A stretch of 64,000 nt of DNA from Actinomadura chibensis NBRC 106107 (lineage in GTDB: Bacteria; Actinomycetota; Actinomycetes; Streptosporangiales; Streptosporangiaceae), in the NCBI RefSeq assembly GCF_001552135.1, contig NZ_BCQP01000059.1:1-64000 (forward strand). Reading direction: 5' to 3'. The position numbers and the translations under genes are program-made. How positions within the stretch are numbered: position 1 is the first letter of the stretch; each line of letters starts with the position of its first letter. Under the pieces are notes generated by a model, which was not told the DNA's origin, did no database searches, and worked only from the letters and a program-made list of their open reading frames with translations. This document shows positions 59,131 to 64,000 of this stretch, piece after piece.

Positions 59131-59696
59131 GCGGAGACCCTCCGGTTGACGTGGGCGACCCGCCAGCCGTTCCCGGCGGCGGACAGTTCGGTGGTGGACA
59201 GCGGCGCGAGGTCGAACCGGTCCCCGGCGGTGACGTCGATCCCGAGGACGAGCGCGACCGCCGCCCGGATGACGCCCGCGTCGCACACGACGACGCCGCG
59301 CGGGTCGGCGGCGAGCCAGCCGGCGACGCGCCCGGCGAGCGCGGCGCGGGACTCCCCGCCGTGCGGGACGGCCCACGGGTCGGCCAGCCAGCGGGCCAGC
59401 CCGTCCGGCTCCTCCGCCGCGACGTCGGCGTAGCGGCGGCCCGCCCAGCGGCCGTGGTCGGCCTCGGCCAGCTCCGCCGCCGGACGCGCGGCGGCGAGGC
59501 CCAGCGCGGCGGCGGTCTCGCGGGCGGCGCGGGCGGGCGACGTCCACGCCGGGCCGTCCGGGAGCGTTCCGGCGAGGGCCCTCGCCCCGGCCAGGCCGGA
59601 CGCGTCCGCGGGCTCGTCGGCCGGGAAGCGCGCCTCGCGCATCCCGGCCGAGGTCGCCCGCCGGACGAACAGCACCGCGTGCGCTGCGGACGGCAC
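59127..59696 (-). CDS. Histidine-phosphatase-like protein lacking both catalytic histidines
   Basis: This 189-aa protein has the histidine phosphatase (phosphoglycerate mutase) fold: FPADEPAD, PARAARETAAALGL, ADHGRWAGRRYADVA and DPWAVPHGGES. The catalytic RHG motif reads VRRATS, with Arg13 in place of His. The second His position in VVVCDAGVIRAAV is Asp139. It is therefore probably not a phosphatase; a binding or scaffold role near cobalt uptake and insertion is possible. GTG 59696 lies five bases after the cbtA stop. It sits between cbtA and the chelatase gene in one operon. Confidence 0.82.
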   Translation of the reverse strand: MPSAAHAVLFVRRATSAGMREARFPADEPADASGLAGARALAGTLPDGPAWTSPARAARETAAALGLAAARPAAELAEADHGRWAGRRYADVAAEEPDGLARWLADPWAVPHGGESRAALAGRVAGWLAADPRGVVVCDAGVIRAAVALVLGIDVTAGDRFDLAPLSTTELSAAGNGWRVAHVNRRVSA

Positions 59697-59701
59697 CCCG
59701 G

Positions 59702-60445
59702 TCAGGCGGGCGCCGCGACCCGCGCCGGACGGGCCGCGCGGTCGCACGCCCAGCCGAACGCGACGCCGAAGACCGTCCAGAACACGAGCTGCGTCCCGAG
59801 CGAGACGAGCCGGAACTGCCACAGCAGGGTGGCGGGGAAGCCGTCCGGCACCTCGTTCACCCCGGGCAGCAGCGCCGCCGCGACGGCGACCGGGGCGAGG
59901 AACGCGGCGACGGCGGCGATCCACCGCCGCCACGGGCCGCCGCCGACGCGCCGTCCCGTCGTCACCGCGATCACGGCGGCGAGCAGGCCCACCCCGATCA
60001 TCGCGAGGTAGAGGAGCGTCCGGCTGGTGATCGTGTCCGGGTCGCCCACGGCGGGCGGGTTCGCCGGATACTTCACGAACGGGACGAGGATGACCGCGGC
60101 GAAGGCCGTCCCGGCGGCGGCGAGCGCGAGCCCGCCGTCCGAGCGGGGCCCGACCCGTCCGCGCAGACCGGCGTAGACCAGCGCGAACACGCCGCCGACG
60201 GCGAGCCCGTAGAGGCCGGTCGCGAGCAACAGCCCGGCCTTCTGCGCGCCCCGGCTCACCTCCACGCCCTCGTCGTGCTCGTGCGCGGTGGCGCCGTGCT
60301 CGTGCGAATGTTCGGTGGCGGCGGCCTGTTCGAGGGCGATGGCGTCGTCGATGCGGGGCTCCCCGGCGGCGAACGCGAACACGCCCGCGACGAGCCCGGC
60401 GAGCAGGCCCAGCAGGACGCCCCTGACCAGCAGGGTGCGGATCAT
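59702..60445 (-). CDS. cbtA: Cobalt transporter subunit CbtA
   Basis: This 247-aa membrane protein has about five or six helices. The first (LLVRGVLLGLLAGLVAGVFA) is followed by a His-rich extracytoplasmic stretch (EHSHEHGATAHEHDE), which fits metal binding. Also present is VPFVKYPANPPAVGDPDTI, a conserved CbtA motif. It works with CbtB in cobalt uptake. ATG 60445 lies eight bases after the cbtB stop. Confidence 0.92.
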   Translation of the reverse strand: MIRTLLVRGVLLGLLAGLVAGVFAFAAGEPRIDDAIALEQAAATEHSHEHGATAHEHDEGVEVSRGAQKAGLLLATGLYGLAVGGVFALVYAGLRGRVGPRSDGGLALAAAGTAFAAVILVPFVKYPANPPAVGDPDTITSRTLLYLAMIGVGLLAAVIAVTTGRRVGGGPWRRWIAAVAAFLAPVAVAAALLPGVNEVPDGFPATLLWQFRLVSLGTQLVFWTVFGVAFGWACDRAARPARVAAPA

Positions 60446-60453
60446 GGCGCGGC

Positions 60454-60645
60454 TCAGTGGCAGGGCACGCCGAGCAGGTGCCGCCCGTCGTGCATCAGCT
60501 CGTGCAGGAAGCCGCCCGTCTGCGACACGGCGCCGTTGTCCATCAGGACGAGGTAGCCGAGCAGCAGCAGGACCGGGACCGCGAGCAGCCACGGGCCGAG
60601 CCGGGGAAGGGGGATGCGTCGTTCTGGAGCCGACAGCGAGCTCAC
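60454..60645 (-). CDS. cbtB: Cobalt transporter subunit CbtB
   Basis: This 63-aa protein has a single membrane helix (LLAVPVLLLLGYLVLMD). Its His-rich C terminus, HELMHDGRHLLGVPCH, is the CbtB signature. GTG 60645 follows GGAGG by six bases. It is the first gene of the minus-strand operon and lies directly behind a cobalamin riboswitch. Confidence 0.93.
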   Translation of the reverse strand: MSSLSAPERRIPLPRLGPWLLAVPVLLLLGYLVLMDNGAVSQTGGFLHELMHDGRHLLGVPCH

Positions 60646-60691
60646 GGTGTACCTCCACAGGGGATCGTGCGCGTCCCGGACGATGAGGTCG

Positions 60692-60784
60692 CGGCTGCCC
60701 GAGTGACCTGGCTCCCGGGATCGTCGTCCCGGATACAGTGGCGCGTCCGCACCGGCTTCTCACCGGATTTCCCTCGGACAACCG
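60692..60784 (-). promoter_or_regulatory. Cobalamin riboswitch controlling cbtB-cbtA-...-cobB
   Basis: On the minus strand the core reads GAGGGAAATCCGGTGAGAAG, then CCGGTGCGGACGCGCCACTG, with the B12 box GAGCCAGGTCAC near 60715-60704. P1 is CGGTTGTCCGAG (60784-60773) with CTCGGGCAGCCG (60703-60692), twelve pairs including two G-U. At about 93 nt it is a compact form. It would repress cobalt uptake and late cob genes when cobalamin is plentiful. Confidence 0.92.
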
Positions 60785-60840
60785 TGAAGTCAGACGGAAC
60801 GTACGTTCCCCATCACGCCCCTGTCAATGAGGTGTGACAT

Positions 60841-62010
60841 TCATTCCACCCCGAAGAGGGGTTCGTCGGGGGACCGGATCTCCTGGCTCGGGAGGCCGTT
60901 CGGGTGCTCGCGGCGGACGCGGTCCACGCAGGACAGCGCGATGCCGAGGTGCTCGCGCTTGCTGGCCTCGTAGAACGCCGACGCGGACGCCGACAGTTTC
61001 GGCGAGGCGTGCAGCGGCTTGTCGGAGACGCAGAGCAGCGTGGCGTTCGGGATGCGGTAGCGGAAGCCGTTCGCCGCGATCGTCGCCGACTCCATGTCGA
61101 CGGCGACGGCCCGCGACGCCTGCATCGCGGCGAGCGTCGTGGCCTGGTTGAACTCCCAGTTCCGGTTCGCGGTGGTGTGGACGACGCCGAGCCGGTGGCG
61201 GGCGTCGCGCTCGTCCAGCGCGTCGAGCAGGAACGTGTTCAGCCGGTGGTTCGGGATCACCGGGACGGTGAGCGGCAGCACGCGGTCGAGGACGTGGTCC
61301 TCGCGCAGGTAGGAGGTCGCGAGGACGAAGTCGCCGAGCCGCTGGTGGTTCCGCAGCCCGCCGCAGTGCCCGATCATGATCATCGCGTCCGGGCGCAGGA
61401 CGGCGAGGTGGTCGGTCACGGTCTTGGCGTTGGACGGCCCGACCCCGATGTTGACCAGGCTCACGCCGTCGTGGTGCCAGGCGGGCATCTGCACGTCGGG
61501 ACGCGCGGGCCCCTCGGCGTCCGGGAACCGTTCCTTGAACGCCTCGACGTGCATCGCGTAATTGGTGAACAGGACGTAGCGTCCGAACGACTCGGCGGGA
61601 GTTCCGCAGTAATGCGACAGCCGGTCCAGAGACAGCGCCATGCGTTCCGGGCCGAACAGGAACAGTTTCTTCGCGCGCAGGTCGAAGCGCTCCTCGTCGA
61701 GCGCGGCGAAGAACTCGGGATCGGTGAACGGGAGCGCGCGCCGCGACGGGCGCGCCGTCACCGCCGCGCCCTTGCGGAGCAGCGCGGTCAGTTCGCGCCG
61801 CAGATAGTCGCGGATGGCGGCCGGCCGCGCGAACTCCCCGGTGATGCGCGGATTGTGCTCCGACCAGGGACGGACGACCTCCAGCATCGGATACCAGCCG
61901 TCGGCGTCGACGCCGTCGAGCACGTCGAGCAACCGCCCGACGCCCTTGCCCACTTCGGCGGGATTCAGACCGGCGCCGTCGACGACTTCTTCCACGCTGG
62001 CACCGTACAT
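60841..62010 (-). CDS. amn: AMP nucleosidase
   Basis: This 389-aa protein has AMP nucleosidase motifs: VLFTNYAMHVEAF, SLVNIGVGPSNAKTVTDHLA, MIMIGHCGGLRNHQRLGDFV, and the active-site region AVDMESATIAANGFRYRIP. It cleaves AMP to adenine and ribose 5-phosphate. ATG 62010 is used; GTG 62034 is also in frame, and neither has a good ribosome site. The gene is separate from the cobalamin operon, facing the same way. Confidence 0.9.
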   Translation of the reverse strand: MYGASVEEVVDGAGLNPAEVGKGVGRLLDVLDGVDADGWYPMLEVVRPWSEHNPRITGEFARPAAIRDYLRRELTALLRKGAAVTARPSRRALPFTDPEFFAALDEERFDLRAKKLFLFGPERMALSLDRLSHYCGTPAESFGRYVLFTNYAMHVEAFKERFPDAEGPARPDVQMPAWHHDGVSLVNIGVGPSNAKTVTDHLAVLRPDAMIMIGHCGGLRNHQRLGDFVLATSYLREDHVLDRVLPLTVPVIPNHRLNTFLLDALDERDARHRLGVVHTTANRNWEFNQATTLAAMQASRAVAVDMESATIAANGFRYRIPNATLLCVSDKPLHASPKLSASASAFYEASKREHLGIALSCVDRVRREHPNGLPSQEIRSPDEPLFGVE

Positions 62011-62309
62011 CGCGACCGCCGACGACCGGATCACTCGGGGCGGCCCAGTCCCATTTGCCCGTAACCGGCGACTGAGCGTTCACCGGCCGGAACGGCGCGT
62101 AGAGGGGATGGCCCGGAGTGTTTCCCGAAGGTCCGGTTTTCACAATCCGAGGAAAGATCATTTCGGTTCGCGGTGACGGGGCCGTGCGGGCCGCTCGATT
62201 GGCCCCCGGCCCGGACGGCGTGGTCCGGCCCGTGAAATGCGGTGGTGCGGCGGGCGGCGCCGCCGGACCGTGTGATCGACAATCGAGGCGTGGTCCAATT
62301 CGGATGTTA

Positions 62310-62333
62310 ACAGGGGCCATGAACGGCCCCTGT
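62310..62333 (-). terminator. Terminator hairpin of phoD; rest of 62011-62394 holds no gene
   Basis: ACAGGGGCC (62310-62318) and GGCCCCTGT (62325-62333) form a perfect 9-bp stem with a 6-base loop, 62 bases after the phoD stop and followed on the minus strand by TTAACAT. Between the hairpin and phoD lie repeats of GGTCAG (62354, 62374 and 62394 regions). Elsewhere in the 384-bp gap no gene or known RNA was seen. Confidence 0.6.
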
Positions 62334-62394
62334 CCCGCGCTTCCGCAGAATCGGTCAGAAACTGTCAAAAGTGGTCAGTATGGGCCATGGTCGG

Positions 62395-64000
62395 TCAGAA
62401 CTGATCGTCGTCCACGGCGTAGCGGCGCCCGGTCCGCTTCAGCGTCCGTGCCTCGCGCTCCGGCGAGAGCTGGTCGACCACGCTGATCCCGGGCCGTCCC
62501 GCCTCCACCGCGAAGCGCGCGGCGGTCGTGACCGTCGTCTCGCCGGGCGTCCAGACCGAGCTGACGAGCCGGAGCGAGGCGAGCAGCCGGGCGGGGGAGA
62601 CGTCGCAGACGACGTAGCCGCGCAGGTTCCCGATGTACTTCCAGTGCGGGCTCTCCGCCATGATCGGGTCGTACTTCTTGTGGAACGGGACCGGGTCGGA
62701 GTCGCCGCCGGAGCTGATCGACGTCCCGGTGATCTCCGCGCCGACGACCGGGGAGTCCGGGTCGTCGAAGTCGGGTTTCAGGTCGCAGACCCAGGTCGCG
62801 TGCCGGTCGCCGGTGAGCACCACCGGGTTGGACGTCTCGCCGGACCCGAAGAACTCCAGCAGGCGGCGGCGCTGCACGCGGTAGCCGTCCCAGTTGTCGA
62901 AGTCGAAGACCTGCTCGGGCCCGAGCTTGCGGTCGTTGGACGCCCACATCACCTGGTTGGCGAGCAGGTTCCACCGGGCGCCGGAGTCGGACAGGCCGTC
63001 CAGCAGCCACTCCTCCTGCTCGGCGCCGGTCATCGTGCGGTCCGGGTCGTTCGCCTCGTCCAGCGTGGACGGCTGGTCGTCGCGGTACTGCCGGGTGTCG
63101 AGCACGTGGACGGTCGCGAGGCGGCCGAACCCGACCCGGCGGTACAGCCGCGCGTCGATGCCGTGCGGACGCGCCGCCCGGCGCAGCGGCATGTGCTCGT
63201 AGTACGCCTGGAACGCGGCGGCCCGGCGGGCGAGGAACTTGTCGTGCGGCTGCTTGGCCGGGTCCTGCGGGATCTCGCCCGCCCAGTTGTTGTCGACCTC
63301 GTGGTCGTCCCAGGTCGCGATCCAGGGGAAGGCGGCGTGCGCCGCCTGGAGGTTGGCGTCGGTCTTGTACTGCGCGTGCCGGTTGCGGTACTCGGCCAGC
63401 GTGTACGGCTCGCCCTTGCCCTCATGGGTGCGGACGGTCGTGGTCTTCGGCACCGACTCGTAGATGTAGTCGCCGAGGAACGCGAGGAACGCGACGTCTT
63501 CCTCGGCGAGGTGGCGGTAGGCGGTGAAGTAGCCGTCCTGCCAGTTCTGGCAGGACGCGAACGCGAACCGCAGCCGCCGGTTGACCGCGCCGTCCTCGGG
63601 CGCGGTCCGGGTCCGGCCGACGGGCGAGACCTCGTCGCCCGCGCGGAACCGGTAGAAGTACTCGCGGTCCGGGCGCAGCCCGGCGGCCTCGACGTGCACC
63701 GAGTGCCCGGACTCGGGGCGCGCCGTCACGACGCCGCGGGCGCGGACCCGCTGGAAGCGCTCGTCCTCGGCGACCTGCCAGCTCACCGGCACCGGACTCG
63801 ACGGCATGCCGCCGCCGTCGAGCGGCTTCGGCGCGAGCCGCGTCCACAGCACGACGCCGTCCGGCAGCGGGTCGCCGGACGCGACGCCCAGCGTGAACAG
63901 CCCCGACGGCAGGGGGACGCCGCCGTACGAGCGGACGGCGGCGAGCGCGCCGTCCGGGCCGACCAGCGCGGGACCGAGCAGGACGTGCCCGGCCGCCAGC
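62395..64000 (-). CDS. phoD: Alkaline phosphatase PhoD-like phosphodiesterase (5' end outside window)
   Basis: At least 535 residues are visible, and the frame remains open to the window edge. The visible N-terminal end includes LFTLGVASGDPLPDGVVLWT, the PhoD N-terminal domain start. The metallophosphatase core follows: FAFASCQNW, FLGDYIYES, WDDHEVDNNWAGE and VVLTGDRHATWVCDL, which supply Fe3+/Ca2+ ligands in the family. PhoD enzymes are Tat-exported; the signal peptide would lie beyond base 64000. A terminator hairpin follows the stop. Confidence 0.93.
   Translation of the reverse strand, partial: LAAGHVLLGPALVGPDGALAAVRSYGGVPLPSGLFTLGVASGDPLPDGVVLWTRLAPKPLDGGGMPSSPVPVSWQVAEDERFQRVRARGVVTARPESGHSVHVEAAGLRPDREYFYRFRAGDEVSPVGRTRTAPEDGAVNRRLRFAFASCQNWQDGYFTAYRHLAEEDVAFLAFLGDYIYESVPKTTTVRTHEGKGEPYTLAEYRNRHAQYKTDANLQAAHAAFPWIATWDDHEVDNNWAGEIPQDPAKQPHDKFLARRAAAFQAYYEHMPLRRAARPHGIDARLYRRVGFGRLATVHVLDTRQYRDDQPSTLDEANDPDRTMTGAEQEEWLLDGLSDSGARWNLLANQVMWASNDRKLGPEQVFDFDNWDGYRVQRRRLLEFFGSGETSNPVVLTGDRHATWVCDLKPDFDDPDSPVVGAEITGTSISSGGDSDPVPFHKKYDPIMAESPHWKYIGNLRGYVVCDVSPARLLASLRLVSSVWTPGETTVTTAARFAVEAGRPGISVVDQLSPEREARTLKRTGRRYAVDDDQF

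Noticed and set aside
1..64000. CRISPR array, prophage or insertion sequence
   Set aside because: No regularly spaced short repeats with unique spacers, no transposase or integrase motifs and no phage structural genes were seen. The 89-bp and 77-bp repeats are directly tandem without spacers.
1..64000. tRNA or rRNA genes
   Set aside because: No TPsiC-arm consensus with matching acceptor stem or rRNA core sequence was found when scanning intergenic regions by eye.

Overview
The window is high-GC actinobacterial DNA. Genes start freely at ATG, GTG and occasionally TTG, and neighbouring genes are often joined by 1-4 base stop/start overlaps. The three S-adenosyl methyltransferases of the DUF574/Methyltransf_19 type, the XRE regulator, the CobN plus fused ChlI/ChlD-type chelatase and the aerobic (cob) route to cobalamin suggest a Streptosporangiales or Thermomonosporaceae-like organism, for example an Actinomadura relative. 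That placement is inference from gene content. No rRNA, tRNA, CRISPR array, transposase or phage structural gene was seen.

Layout, 1-14 kb: the 3' part of pyruvate carboxylase; a TetR regulator divergent from a group 2 sigma factor across a promoter framed by 10-bp inverted repeats; a secreted serine hydrolase; a large DUF6493-like protein behind a PafBC-type DNA-damage promoter; a threonine/serine dehydratase; an ECF42-type sigma factor separated from its usual DGPF partner by an 89-bp tandem-repeat array; a methyltransferase-XRE pair; and a RibD/DHFR-like reductase. 14-24.4 kb holds three FtsX-like permeases and two ABC ATPases. The first two permeases lie behind copies of the same 80-bp upstream element. 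24.4-29.3 kb holds a Tm-1-like/UPF0261 gene, a PEP-hydrolase-like TIM barrel, a cupin, a ROK regulator and an MFS transporter with a strong palindromic operator. 29.2-31.7 kb is an ychJ - ECF41 sigma - FAD oxidoreductase operon on the minus strand.

31.8-45 kb is more accessory. It contains an unrecognised two-helix protein, two tandem methyltransferases, a CGNR-type regulator divergent from an MFS transporter, a 55-aa membrane peptide, an HTH-STAND-TPR protein, cobF, a HAD hydrolase, and an islet made of an XRE regulator and small unknown genes. One islet gene encodes a protein with ten cysteines in its first 29 residues. Two of the islet genes are paralogues, each preceded by a near-identical long hairpin.

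45-60.8 kb is a cobalamin locus: cobL-cobM-cobK on the plus strand; cobG-cobH-cobIJ on the minus strand; cobN on the plus strand behind a cobalamin riboswitch; and cbtB-cbtA-pseudophosphatase-chelatase-cobO-cobB on the minus strand behind a second cobalamin riboswitch. Together with cobF these supply most corrin-ring methylation and contraction steps, cobalt uptake and insertion, a,c-amidation and adenosylation. cobA, cobQ, cobC/D and the nucleotide-loop genes are not in the window. A dispersed repeat of about 77 bp sits exactly at stop/start junctions inside two of the cob operons. The window closes with AMP nucleosidase and the start-truncated phoD.
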